From contig NZ_JAHEPS010000006.1 in the NCBI RefSeq assembly GCF_018596335.1, positions 171,157 through 235,156 on the forward strand: 64,000 bases of DNA. Direction: 5' to 3'. Below, in pieces: positions 1 to 8,430 of this stretch. Every line of letters begins with the position of its first letter. The first letter of the stretch is position 1. The notes below the pieces were generated by a model. That model searched no databases. It was not told the origin of the DNA and was given only the letters and a program-made list of their open reading frames with translations. The stretch comes from Shewanella jiangmenensis. Its GTDB lineage: Bacteria; Pseudomonadota; Gammaproteobacteria; Enterobacterales; Shewanellaceae. Position numbers and translations under genes: made by a program.

Positions 1-17
1 ACGGTAAACAGTACTTG

Positions 18-212
18 TTACAGCGACGGTAATCGCTCTAAAACCAGACCCTTGGGGTACAAAGGCCCGCACAATTGCCAGGGTTTCCGGTAAGAAACAA
101 AGTTGATGCGCATCACTTGGCAACTGTCACAGATGGACAGGGCTTCATCTTTGTAAAAAGGACAGGGGATTACAAGAGAGATTTCAAAAAAAACAACAAA
201 CTTAAAGAAAAT
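18..212 (-). CDS. possible small cysteine-rich protein, start codon not found
   Basis: An open frame of 64 sense codons runs from a TGA at 213-215 to a TAA at 18-20 on the minus strand. The last 51 residues look like real protein: they begin IPCPFYKDEALSICDSC, then QVMRINFVSYRKPWQLCG, and end ERLPSL. Four cysteines (one early, a C-x2-C pair, one late) suggest metal binding. No ATG, GTG or TTG occurs early enough in frame; the only ATG is internal and would leave about 30 residues. The upstream part is AT-rich and holds a run of eight T on the coding strand, where a frameshift could hide the true start. The family is not recognised. It is either a small gene with a rare start, one shifted at the T run, or a decayed copy. 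Confidence 0.35.
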   Translation of the reverse strand: MFFKFVVFFEISLVIPCPFYKDEALSICDSCQVMRINFVSYRKPWQLCGPLYPKGLVLERLPSL

Positions 213-361
213 TCAACATTTTGAGGTGGCTGGCACGGGCGGCTCTAGGCTCGAGATGATGTGAGATTTTGATTAAAGCATTGAATTTTATGATTAATTT
301 TTAATTTTGGCAATGTTGCCACCAGTGGCAGTCACAGGTGGCAGTATTGCATTTTATTCAA

Positions 362-1585
362 TTACGCCGTTTGGCGGGCCAGGTACTGGCAAACGCCAGC
401 CAGCAGTACCGACAGCAGCATCAGCACCGAAAAAGGCAGCGCACTTCCGTTATACAGCAGCGCCAGCAGCGGTCCTGCCAAGGCGCCAACCCCAAATCTC
501 AGGGTGCCGATAACGGCAGTGGCGGTGCCGGTTTCATGCTGAAACTTAAGCAGCACTATCGCATCGGCATTGACCGACATAATCCCAAGGCAGGCCATCA
601 GCGGCACCAAACAGGCAAGGGTGCCGTACAGGCCGAAATCCGCCAGATTGGCGAGTGTGAGCCCAAGGCCAAACAGCGAGGCAAGCAAGGTGGAAGCGCG
701 CAGCAGCCGCAGCGAGCCAAAGCGGCCAACGATACGGGAGTTCAGTACGTTGGCGAGCATCAGAGCGCCGACGTTGGCGGCAAACACCATGGCAAAGTGA
801 TGGCTATCAAGACCAAACACCTGCATAAACACAAAGGGCGAGGCGGTGAGATAGCAAAAAAATGCAAAGGAGGTGAGCACGCCGCTGCTGATAAAGCCCT
901 TTACGCCCGGGCGGGTCAGTACGATTTTATAGGCTTTGGCAAAACCCGGCCGCTCGGATTTTGGCAACTTTTGCTCGGGAATATGCAGGCAAAAGTACAC
1001 CAGCAGCAGAGTGATGGCGGCGTAGCTTGCCAGCACATAAAACACCATCTGCCAGTGGCTTACACCAAGAATAAAGCTACCTATGCCGGGGGCAATCAGC
1101 GGTGCTAGCATCATGATAAGGCTCACGTATGACATGCCCTTGGCGGTATTGGCGCCGTAGAGAATTTTCACATAGCCCGGTACTGCCACGGTGGCGGCCG
1201 AGCCTATCATGGCCTGAAAAAATCGAAGTATAAAAAAGCTTTCCAGATCAGGCGAAAACACCAATCCAAGACTGAGAAGCGCAAACCCACCCAACCCCAG
1301 CAGCACCAGCGGCCGACGGCCATATTTGTCGGCAAGGGGACCAAACAGCAACAGGCCACAGGCGTAGCCCGCCAGATACACGCTGAGGCTTTGCTGCACG
1401 CCGGTGATGTCTGAATGCAGACTTGCGGCAATAGCGGCCATCGCCGGCAGGTACATGTCGATGGCAAGGGGCGTGATGGCCACTATGGACGCCAGCAAAG
1501 GAATTAGCCAGGGCTTAACGGCGGCTGATGTTGCTCCGGCGCTGCCGGTTTGGATGGACTGTCCCACAGTTACCTCTCGTGTCAC
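362..1585 (-). CDS. Bcr/CflA-family MFS drug exporter
   Basis: This 407-residue inner-membrane protein of the major facilitator superfamily (DHA1, Bcr/CflA type) probably exports drugs or small metabolites by proton antiport. About 12 hydrophobic segments are visible. The first carries the DMYLPAM stretch typical of the family, and the loop between segments 2 and 3 has the MFS motif A form GPLADKYGRRP. The length is normal for the family. The N-terminus has about 25 polar residues before the first membrane segment, so a slightly later start is possible. It lies downstream of the MocR-type regulator on the same strand but is separated by about 530 bp, so it is probably transcribed separately. 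The substrate cannot be told from sequence. Confidence 0.88.
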   Translation of the reverse strand: MTREVTVGQSIQTGSAGATSAAVKPWLIPLLASIVAITPLAIDMYLPAMAAIAASLHSDITGVQQSLSVYLAGYACGLLLFGPLADKYGRRPLVLLGLGGFALLSLGLVFSPDLESFFILRFFQAMIGSAATVAVPGYVKILYGANTAKGMSYVSLIMMLAPLIAPGIGSFILGVSHWQMVFYVLASYAAITLLLVYFCLHIPEQKLPKSERPGFAKAYKIVLTRPGVKGFISSGVLTSFAFFCYLTASPFVFMQVFGLDSHHFAMVFAANVGALMLANVLNSRIVGRFGSLRLLRASTLLASLFGLGLTLANLADFGLYGTLACLVPLMACLGIMSVNADAIVLLKFQHETGTATAVIGTLRFGVGALAGPLLALLYNGSALPFSVLMLLSVLLAGVCQYLARQTA

Positions 1586-2117
1586 GCCTTGACGGGCGTA
1601 TGGACTGGTTTTCAGGCGAATTTAGTTTGCAGGAGAATGTTGCGTGCAGGCGCTAAACCCTGCAGAACCTGCCAGTCCCAATCCCCATCAGGGCAGGCAG
1701 CCCGCGCCTGACGTCGCCACTGTTTACGTAGCCACTGCTTACTTAGCAACAGGATAAGCCCTTTATTCTTCTTACTTCAGCAACGTACTTTTGCATGGTT
1801 CAGCAGCCCACTTCCGCCTGCTTCAACAGAGTAGTTGCCGCCTGTTACAACAGAGTAATTGCGAAAAACATATATTACTGAATAGCCCGCAGGCTGTCGC
1901 CGGATTTAGGGTGGATTTACAAGGCTCAGGCGATGAGCTGTATGTGTTTTGCGGCAGCGATTTTGCGTTGACTGATTTTAAAAGCCGCAAAGCCAGCGTC
2001 ACAAAACCAACGCCGCAAAACCAGCGCGACAACACCAGTGCCACAAAACCAGCTTCACAGAATCAGCGCCGCGCAATCAACGCCCAAAACCCAAACTGCA
2101 GTTAGTCGCGAAAGCGG
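1586..2117. repeat. non-coding stretch made of short tandem repeats
   Basis: I see no convincing gene here. Three separate direct repeats are visible. A 15-bp unit occurs twice (1713-1727, 1728-1742). A 24-bp unit starting CCGCCTG occurs twice (1814-1837, 1838-1861). A degenerate 14-bp unit of the form CAAAACCAGCGCGA occurs seven to eight times in register (1988-2099). A 104-codon ORF over the last array (1791-2105) is the translation of the repeat and is not called. The stretch is upstream of the drug exporter and just past the end of the MocR-type gene. Confidence 0.75.
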
Positions 2118-3464
2118 TTAAACCACAGGGTCGCCCTCGGTCATCAGCAGCGCAAGGGTCGATTCTATGGCTTCAAACACGGTGTTTTCGTCACCCACAG
2201 GGATACGGCCAAAGCTTAGGCGCAGGCCATGGGCTGGGCCGCCAAAATCGGCAAGGCTTCGCACCAGAATACCCTTGGCGGCAAGGTGGGCTATCACCAC
2301 GCCGGCGCTCATGGTGTCAGGCAGCATCAGCATGGCGTTAAGCCCGCGGCTGCGGCCGTTGAGCTTAAGCCTTGCTGTCATCTCGATAAAGCGGCGTTGC
2401 AGCGCCTTGATACGCTGATCCCGCAGCTGATGAATACCGCCCCGTCGAATAATTTCACAGCCAAGTTCCACAATAAGCCCCGATACCATCCAGCACTGAG
2501 CGTGGATGCTCTGGTTAACTCGGGCATGCAGCGAGGGTGGCAGCAGCATAAATCCAAACCTGAGGCCGCCCGCGAAGCGTTTTGACAAACTGGACAGGTA
2601 CACCACCTTGCCCGAATCCCCCGCAAGCTGCCAAAGCGTGGGCTCGCGCTCATCCTGGGTGCAGTAATTAACATCATCTTCAATCAGTAGCAGATTGTGG
2701 TTTTTTGCAAGTGAAATCAGCTGCGTGCGCTGAGTCTTGCTGTATCCGAAACAGGCTGGGTTTTGATTGTTTGGCGTAAGGTAAAGGGCTTTGGGGGCGT
2801 GGGATTTAATGGCGTCTTCAAGGGCTTCGAGCTCAAGGCCCTCGTCGGTTAAGGGGATACCTACCAGCTTAAGCCCAAGCTCGGCGGCGGCCTTATTGAG
2901 CCCCGGGTAGCACCAGGCCTCGTGCAGCACTGTGTCACCCGGCAGACATTGGGCTGACAGCGCGGCAAAAATGCCCTGCTGCGCGCCCTGGGTGAACACC
3001 AGTTTGCCATCAAAAAGATTGAAGCCTTCGTCACGCAAAAAGCGCTCGACTGTCTCGTATTGGCTAGGCTGAGGTGAGCCCTGATAACCAAGCAGGTTGG
3101 TGAGGCGCTCAGGATCGCGCCCAAGCTGCACCAGGGCTTCGCCAAGGATAGCTGTTTGATCTGTCATGCTCTGCTGGCAGGTCGAAAGGTCGAGCGGCCC
3201 GGCAGCCTGAACAAGCTGGGTGTTTCGCACATAGGTGCCATCGCCGACCCGCGCTTCCAGCCAGCCTTGCTCTATGGCCCGGCCGTAGGCGCGGGTGACT
3301 GTGCCCAGGGTGATACCGAGTGCATCCGCAAGCCGCCGCTGCGGTGGCAGTTTACTGCCAGCACTCAGACTGCCGTCACTGACCGCTTCGCCGATGGCGC
3401 TGGCCAGTTGCTCGTATTTATTACCAGCGAATCTATGCAGTTGCGGCAGCCAAATTGTACTCAT
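2118..3464 (-). CDS. MocR/PdxR-type regulator (GntR wHTH + aminotransferase-like domain)
   Basis: This 448-residue transcription regulator has an N-terminal GntR winged helix (about residues 10-75, with KLPPQRRLADALGITLGTVTRAY) fused to a fold-type I aminotransferase-like domain. The PLP-binding lysine is visible in SSLSKRFAGGLRFG. Family members sense PLP or amino-acid-like ligands and usually control a neighbouring gene. I start at MSTIWLPQ because a GGAA element precedes that ATG; an ATG eight codons earlier is also open. The gene is divergent from a LysE-type exporter with about 100 bp between starts, so the exporter is the likely target. The ligand is unknown. Confidence 0.85.
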   Translation of the reverse strand: MSTIWLPQLHRFAGNKYEQLASAIGEAVSDGSLSAGSKLPPQRRLADALGITLGTVTRAYGRAIEQGWLEARVGDGTYVRNTQLVQAAGPLDLSTCQQSMTDQTAILGEALVQLGRDPERLTNLLGYQGSPQPSQYETVERFLRDEGFNLFDGKLVFTQGAQQGIFAALSAQCLPGDTVLHEAWCYPGLNKAAAELGLKLVGIPLTDEGLELEALEDAIKSHAPKALYLTPNNQNPACFGYSKTQRTQLISLAKNHNLLLIEDDVNYCTQDEREPTLWQLAGDSGKVVYLSSLSKRFAGGLRFGFMLLPPSLHARVNQSIHAQCWMVSGLIVELGCEIIRRGGIHQLRDQRIKALQRRFIEMTARLKLNGRSRGLNAMLMLPDTMSAGVVIAHLAAKGILVRSLADFGGPAHGLRLSFGRIPVGDENTVFEAIESTLALLMTEGDPVV

Positions 3465-3561
3465 GACAATATTCCAATTGATCAACAATTGATCTCTATA
3501 GTATTGCTATATTTAGCCGGTATCAAGGCGGTAATGTATCAATACAATTTTCGGAGGAGCT

Positions 3562-4170
3562 GTGGACACATCACTTGGCGAGCTTATTATTTCGGCGGCA
3601 CTTTTTTGTGCCACCATGACCATGACTCCGGGGCCAAACAACGTGCTGCTCGCCCAGTCCGGCGCTAACTTTGGGGTGCGCCGAACCTTGCGCCATATTG
3701 TCGGCATTCGCCTTGGCACCACGTCGCTGCATTTGGCCATGTTGGCGGGGCTTGGGGCGCTGTTTGAGGGCATTCCGGCGCTGCATCAGGTACTTAAACT
3801 GGTGGCGGTGACGTATTTGGTTTGGCTTGCCTACAGCATAGGCACGGCGCCGGTGTCACAGGTAGCAGCGGGGGATGCGCGTCAGCCGCTTGGCGTGGTT
3901 GAAGCGGCGATGTTTCAGTGGATCAATCCCAAAAGCTGGCTTGCGGTGATGACCCTTTGCAGCGCCTTTACCCTAAGTGGCGACGGTTACTGGCAAAGCG
4001 CGGTATTGATGGTGCTGGTGTTCAATCTGGTGGGGTTTCCGGCATCCTTTACCTGGGTGCTGCTCGGTCAGGCGATTGGCCGCTTTCTTGGCAGCCATAA
4101 CCGCAAACGGGCATTTAATCTGTCGATGGCCGTGTTACTGCTCGCGACCTTGCCTATGATTATTGTCTGA
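3562..4170 (+). CDS. LysE/RhtB-family amino-acid exporter
   Basis: This 202-residue inner-membrane protein has about six hydrophobic segments. It carries the family signature TMTPGPNNVLLAQSGANFG near the N-terminus, and length and layout fit the LysE/RhtB translocators that export amino acids or related metabolites. The start is GTG with a clear GGAGG 5 bases upstream. The segment QWINPKSWL is also typical. The divergent MocR-type regulator suggests control by an amino-acid-like or vitamin B6-related ligand, but this is inferred from position only. The substrate is not predictable. Confidence 0.85.
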   Translation: MDTSLGELIISAALFCATMTMTPGPNNVLLAQSGANFGVRRTLRHIVGIRLGTTSLHLAMLAGLGALFEGIPALHQVLKLVAVTYLVWLAYSIGTAPVSQVAAGDARQPLGVVEAAMFQWINPKSWLAVMTLCSAFTLSGDGYWQSAVLMVLVFNLVGFPASFTWVLLGQAIGRFLGSHNRKRAFNLSMAVLLLATLPMIIV

Positions 4171-4393
4171 CTGAACTTCCGGCCCATGACCGTATAAGCG
4201 TGGGCAAGATGTCATCCCGACGTTTTATCCTGAAATTCAGCCTTGAAATTGTGTCCTAAAATTGGGCCTCGAAATGGCCAGCAGCCCTGACCATTTGAAT
4301 TATTTTTGCTGGCAGGGATAGACAAACTGCGCTAATTCAAGGATAAGGCGGGGAAAGGCTTAAGTTACAAGGCCGTAGTTACAAGGAGTCTGA

Positions 4394-6148
4394 GTGTCTG
4401 CGTTGTTGTCCCTGATGCCGGGCCTGGCATCGTTTAAAGATTATCGCAAAGAGTGGTTCAAGGACGATCTCCGCGCGGCGTTTTCTGTCAGCGCCGTGGC
4501 GTTGCCGGTCGGGATTGCCTATGCCCAGTTAACGGGCGTCAATCCGCTGGTAGGTCTCTATTCCTGCGTGTTGCCCATGTTGGTGTACGCGCTCTTTGGT
4601 ACCTCAAGGCAATTGATTGTTGGCCCGGACGCCGCGACCTGCGCCGTTATCGCCGCTGTGGTCACGCCGCTTGCCGCCGGTGACAGCACCAAGCACTGGC
4701 AACTGGTGATGACCATGACGGCCATGACCGGGATCTGGTGTCTGATTGCCAGCCGCTTCAAACTGGGGATCCTGGCCGATTTTCTCTCCAAACCCATCCT
4801 GATGGGGCTCATCAACGGTGTCGCTATCACCATCATAGTGGGGCAGGCCTCCAAGGTGCTTGGTTTCAGTTTTGATGAGCGCTATCTGCTTGACCGTCTG
4901 GCAGCGGCGCCCAACTATCTGTCTGAAATCCACTGGGCGACCCTGGCTATGAGTTTGTCGGCGGTGCTGGTGTTTTTGGTGGTGAAGCGTTTTCGCCCGG
5001 GCTGGCCGGCAGCCATGATAGTCATTGCCGCGAGTACCACAGTCGCCTGGTTGTTTGGGCTTGAAAAGTTTGATGTGGCGCTGGTTGGGGATGTGACGGT
5101 GAATCTCACCTCGCTGCAGATGCCAGCCTTTGATATCGGCATTGCCCGCGAATTGGTGATGCCGGCGCTTAACCTGGCGATGGTAAGCTTTGTCAGCATG
5201 ATGCTGACAGCAAGAAGCTTTGCTGCCAAAAATGGCTACGACATCGACCCTGACAAAGAATTCCGTGCGCTCGGCCTTGCCAACCTCGCGTCGGCCTTTT
5301 CCCAGGGCTTTGCGGTCAGCGGCGCCGATTCCCGCACTGCGGTAAACGATGCCAGCGGTGGAAAGACGCAGCTGGTGTCGCTGATAGCTGCGCTGGTGAT
5401 TGGACTGATTGCCTGGCTTTTTACCGCGCCGCTTGCCTTTATTCCACAAGCTGCCCTTGGGGTCGTGCTGGTGGTGGCGTCCTGGTCGCTGATTGATTTA
5501 AAAAACCTGTGGCGGCTTCGTACCCGAGACCGGCGCGCCTTTTTGTTGGCGCTGACCACCTTTGTGGCGGTGCTGCTGATTGGGGTAATCCCCGGCATCA
5601 CCCTTGCGGTGCTGCTTGGCTTGTTCCAGTTTTTGCAGGTGGTGATGCGCCCAAGCGATCAGTGTCTCGGGCTTGATTCCAAAGGCACGCTTCGAAGCCT
5701 TGATGGCACTGACAAGGCGGCAGCGGTACCGGGCGTGTTTATCTACCGCTTTAACTCGCCGCTGACGTATTTTAACGCCAGCTACTTCAAGCGCCGTTTG
5801 CTTGAAAAAATTGCCGCTGAAAGTGAAACGCCGCAGGTGGTGATTATTGATGCGGTGCCCTGTTTTACCCATCCGGATATCAGTGTGATGGCGATGCTGT
5901 CGGATCTGTTCCATTTGCTTAAACGTAAGCAAATCCGCCTTATTCTTGCCGGCCGTAAGCGTCAGCTGATGTCCTGGTGCGAGGCGCAGGGCATACCCAC
6001 AGGTGAGGGTGGGTTGTTGGTACGATCTGATTTGTATCTGGCGCTGAAGATGAGCCAGTCTTATAAGCAGGCGCTGGCGGATGGTCAGGCACCAGTGCTA
6101 AAGCGGCCACCGGAAATGGACTTGGTGCTGGAGCACAGTCACCTGTAA
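4394..6148 (+). CDS. SulP-family anion transporter with STAS domain
   Basis: This 584-residue SLC26/SulP transporter has 10-12 hydrophobic segments over residues 25-425, beginning with the conserved VALPVGIAYAQLTGVNPLVGLY. A cytoplasmic STAS domain follows at about 440-550. Family members carry sulfate, bicarbonate or other anions. The start is GTG, preceded by AAGGAG 5-10 bases upstream. The gene stands alone: about 220 bp separate it from the exporter upstream, and a strong terminator follows about 40 bp after the stop. The alpha-carbonic anhydrase at 13.4 kb is not adjacent, so bicarbonate transport is only one option. Start and family are secure; substrate is not. Confidence 0.9.
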   Translation: MSALLSLMPGLASFKDYRKEWFKDDLRAAFSVSAVALPVGIAYAQLTGVNPLVGLYSCVLPMLVYALFGTSRQLIVGPDAATCAVIAAVVTPLAAGDSTKHWQLVMTMTAMTGIWCLIASRFKLGILADFLSKPILMGLINGVAITIIVGQASKVLGFSFDERYLLDRLAAAPNYLSEIHWATLAMSLSAVLVFLVVKRFRPGWPAAMIVIAASTTVAWLFGLEKFDVALVGDVTVNLTSLQMPAFDIGIARELVMPALNLAMVSFVSMMLTARSFAAKNGYDIDPDKEFRALGLANLASAFSQGFAVSGADSRTAVNDASGGKTQLVSLIAALVIGLIAWLFTAPLAFIPQAALGVVLVVASWSLIDLKNLWRLRTRDRRAFLLALTTFVAVLLIGVIPGITLAVLLGLFQFLQVVMRPSDQCLGLDSKGTLRSLDGTDKAAAVPGVFIYRFNSPLTYFNASYFKRRLLEKIAAESETPQVVIIDAVPCFTHPDISVMAMLSDLFHLLKRKQIRLILAGRKRQLMSWCEAQGIPTGEGGLLVRSDLYLALKMSQSYKQALADGQAPVLKRPPEMDLVLEHSHL

Positions 6149-6186
6149 CCTACAGCACTTTATGCAGAGAAAAGGATTCTGCACAT

Positions 6187-6216
6187 AAAAAAGCCCCGCG
6201 ATTGCGGGGCTTTTTT
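6187..6216 (+). terminator. intrinsic terminator after the SulP gene
   Basis: A perfect GC stem (GCCCCGC/GCGGGGC, 4-base loop GATT) is flanked by AAAAAA and TTTTTT, so it can work in both directions. Confidence 0.9.
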
Positions 6217-6377
6217 GTGACTTTCTTTCGTTATTTACCACTGTGTGTTCGTGACCATTCGTCTCGTGCTTGTTCCGAGCGCTTTAATCTGGAGCATGCA
6301 CTGAGAGCGTTTACCGAGCTTGCCGTCACTATCCTTCCTGTTGCAAAAGCGCGTTGTGGCTTTGCGTTGGCGCTAAT

Positions 6378-6575
6378 CTATTCACGCCCCAACAATTCGC
6401 AGGGGATCATCCCCTGATAGAAGTAGTAACCGGCAGGACCCAGCAGCAAACTCAGTACACACCAGAGCAGCCGTTGACTGCTCTTGATGCTCGCATCATT
6501 ACGGATTGCTTTGTAACCAAACAGACAGTGCAGCACAACCAAAAGTGCCAGCAGCACTAAAGTAGTGATTTCCAT
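6378..6575 (-). CDS. small two-helix membrane protein, unknown function
   Basis: This is a 65-residue protein with two hydrophobic helices (TTLVLLALLVVLHCLFGYKA near the start and LLWCVLSLLLGPAGYYFYQG near the end) joined by a short polar loop (IRNDASIKSSQR). The ATG at 6575 is chosen because TAAGG lies 10 bases upstream; a TTG two codons earlier is in frame. The composition and the LLxGPxGYYFYxG ending resemble small cardiolipin-synthase N-terminal-like or PLDc_N-type membrane proteins, but I would not name it. It lies alone between the SulP terminator and the ppx gene. Confidence 0.6.
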   Translation of the reverse strand: MEITTLVLLALLVVLHCLFGYKAIRNDASIKSSQRLLWCVLSLLLGPAGYYFYQGMIPCELLGRE

Positions 6576-6581
6576 ATGCAA

Positions 6582-6901
6582 TTAACCTTAAGAAATGACC
6601 TTAAAGGCGCGCATCTTGCGCTGTTCCCAAACTCATTATTGTTATCGACCGGTTGGTGGTGTGCTTGCCGACACCCGAAAAGGGCCTCAAAGGCAGCGCC
6701 ACCTGCACCATTTTACAGTAGCCAACTGGTACGTATGTAACGAATTGTATCGATATGGCGTAACCTTAGCCACCCAAATTTCACCGCGCTGCCTAAAACT
6801 TGCCCGAAATGTGAACTGGAAAGTGGCTCAAAACGGGCTCAATTCCCATACTGAGCTGCCATGGCGGGCGAACAGCCATGGCGCGGCCGGCGGGTAAGAT
6901 A
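6582..6901. other. intergenic stretch without a recognisable gene
   Basis: Both strands were read. One 100-codon ORF (6595-6897, plus) has unusual, low-information composition and no ribosome-binding site, so it is not called. No terminator is evident just past ppx, although the palindromic CCATGGCGGGCG/CAGCCATGGCG stretch at about 6858-6882 could fold. Confidence 0.5.
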
Positions 6902-8410
6902 TCAGTCTTCGGCATCCTCTGTCGACAGCTCGCTGTCGAGCCTCAATTGCAGCCCAAGCTGTGCCATGTGCTTTTTCTCACGTTTGAGATCTTTAAGCAG
7001 CAACTCGACCCGGGCGCTTTGCTCCGGGATAAGGGCAAGCTCGTTTTCGCCAAGCACACTGCAGCTTAGCCGCAGCGAGCGGGCGACCCGACCAAGGTTA
7101 ACCAGTATGGCGAGCCTCAGCAGACACAGGAGTTTTACCAATACCTCACGCCGACCATCCGGCAGGCTGTTGATGGTATCGAACTGCGGCTTTTTGTGCT
7201 GGCTGCCAATCAGCAGCGCCAGGTCTTGCTGCAGATCCTGACTGAAACCGGGTAAATCACTGTGGGCAATGATGTAACCGCCATGCTTGTGGTGGGCGCG
7301 GGAGTTAATGTGAATGCCAATTTCATGGAGCATGGCGGCGTAGGCGAGCAGCCGTGCATGGGGCCGCAGCTGCCAGCTGTCAGCCACCGAATCAAACAGT
7401 GCCATGGCCGAATCGCGCACCTTGGCGCCATGTTTGGTATCGACATGATAAAGCTGGGCAATGCTGTCGACAGTGCGGTGGCGTATGTCCTGAAAAAGAT
7501 CTATCTGTGCAAGCTCATACAATACGCCTTCGCGCAGCGCCGCCGGTGTTGGCGTGAGCTTGTCGATTTCAAGGCGTCTGAAAAAACTGATGAGGATCGC
7601 AAGCCCCGCCGGCACCAGCGGTATGCGTTTGCGCTCAATATTGGCAAACTCAAGCTTATCTACGTGTCCTGCCTGTACCAGCTTGAGTTTTAGCTCCCGA
7701 AGCCGGCTAAGGGTGACAGTCTCATCCTGAAAATATTCCTGCAGCGCTTCGCAAATGGCTTTGACTGAGCCAGAGCTGCCAAGCACCAGATCCCAGCGAC
7801 CCTCAAAATACTCTTTTGACAGCGATGAAAACTGCTTGTCGGCGGCGGCCTGGGCGGCGCGAAACGCGCTTAGTGAAAGGCTGCCGTCGGCAAAAAAGCG
7901 CTCGTTGTAACTGACGCAGCCGCAGCGCAGGCTTGAAAGCTTAACCGGCTGATTTTTATTGCCAATAATAACTTCGGTCGAGCCGCCGCCTATATCGATG
8001 ACCAGATTGTGCTTATCCAGCACCTGGCTTTGTGCTATGCCGGCATAGATGAGCCGCGCCTCTTCATGGCCGGAAATCACCTCGATCGGGTAAGGGATAA
8101 CCTTGAGCGCGGCTTTTAGGAATTTGTCACGGTTTTTGGCGACCCGCAGGGTGTGGGTCGCCACCAGACGCACCCGGGTTTCGCACAGATCGGAAAAGCG
8201 CTGACCGAAGTTTCGAAGGCATTCAAGTCCACGGGCGATGGCGTCATCACAGAGATAGCCTTCGGGGCTTAAGCCCTGTGCCAGCCGCACCTGCTCTTTT
8301 TCTTTGTGCAAAATCTGCAGGCTGCCATCCTGCTCCCGCGCAATCATCAGATGAAAGCTGTTGGAGCCCATGTCGATGGCGACAAAATGCCGTTGTTGTG
8401 ATGCAGACAA
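6902..8410 (-). CDS. ppx: exopolyphosphatase
   Basis: This 502-residue Ppx/GppA protein hydrolyses terminal phosphates from inorganic polyphosphate. The N-terminal ASKHA ATPase-like fold opens with VAIDMGSNSFHLMIARE, contains IDIGGGSTEVIIG, and has the catalytic-type glutamate region SGHEEARLIYAG. The C-terminal half is an HD-type helical domain (AAMLHEIGIHINSRAHHKHGGYI). The length matches long Ppx rather than the shorter GppA-only proteins. It starts 20 bp after the stop of ppk on the same strand, so ppk-ppx form an operon, with synthesis and breakdown of polyphosphate encoded together as in many proteobacteria. Confidence 0.95.
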   Translation of the reverse strand: MSASQQRHFVAIDMGSNSFHLMIAREQDGSLQILHKEKEQVRLAQGLSPEGYLCDDAIARGLECLRNFGQRFSDLCETRVRLVATHTLRVAKNRDKFLKAALKVIPYPIEVISGHEEARLIYAGIAQSQVLDKHNLVIDIGGGSTEVIIGNKNQPVKLSSLRCGCVSYNERFFADGSLSLSAFRAAQAAADKQFSSLSKEYFEGRWDLVLGSSGSVKAICEALQEYFQDETVTLSRLRELKLKLVQAGHVDKLEFANIERKRIPLVPAGLAILISFFRRLEIDKLTPTPAALREGVLYELAQIDLFQDIRHRTVDSIAQLYHVDTKHGAKVRDSAMALFDSVADSWQLRPHARLLAYAAMLHEIGIHINSRAHHKHGGYIIAHSDLPGFSQDLQQDLALLIGSQHKKPQFDTINSLPDGRREVLVKLLCLLRLAILVNLGRVARSLRLSCSVLGENELALIPEQSARVELLLKDLKREKKHMAQLGLQLRLDSELSTEDAED

Positions 8411-8430
8411 ATTGGGTTCTCCGCAATGGT

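Noticed and set aside
1988..2099. CRISPR array
   Set aside because: The units are 14 bp, directly adjacent with no spacers, and no cas gene is near; the same holds for the other tandem repeats.
1791..2105. 104-codon ORF between the exporter and the MocR-type gene
   Set aside because: It is the translation of the 24-bp and 14-bp tandem repeats, with no ribosome site and repetitive composition.
4604..5449. 281-codon minus-strand ORF inside the SulP gene
   Set aside because: It is a shadow ORF with no recognisable protein features, opposite a clear transporter.
6595..6897. 100-codon ORF upstream of ppx end
   Set aside because: No ribosome site, no domain-like pattern, and composition unlike the genes around it.
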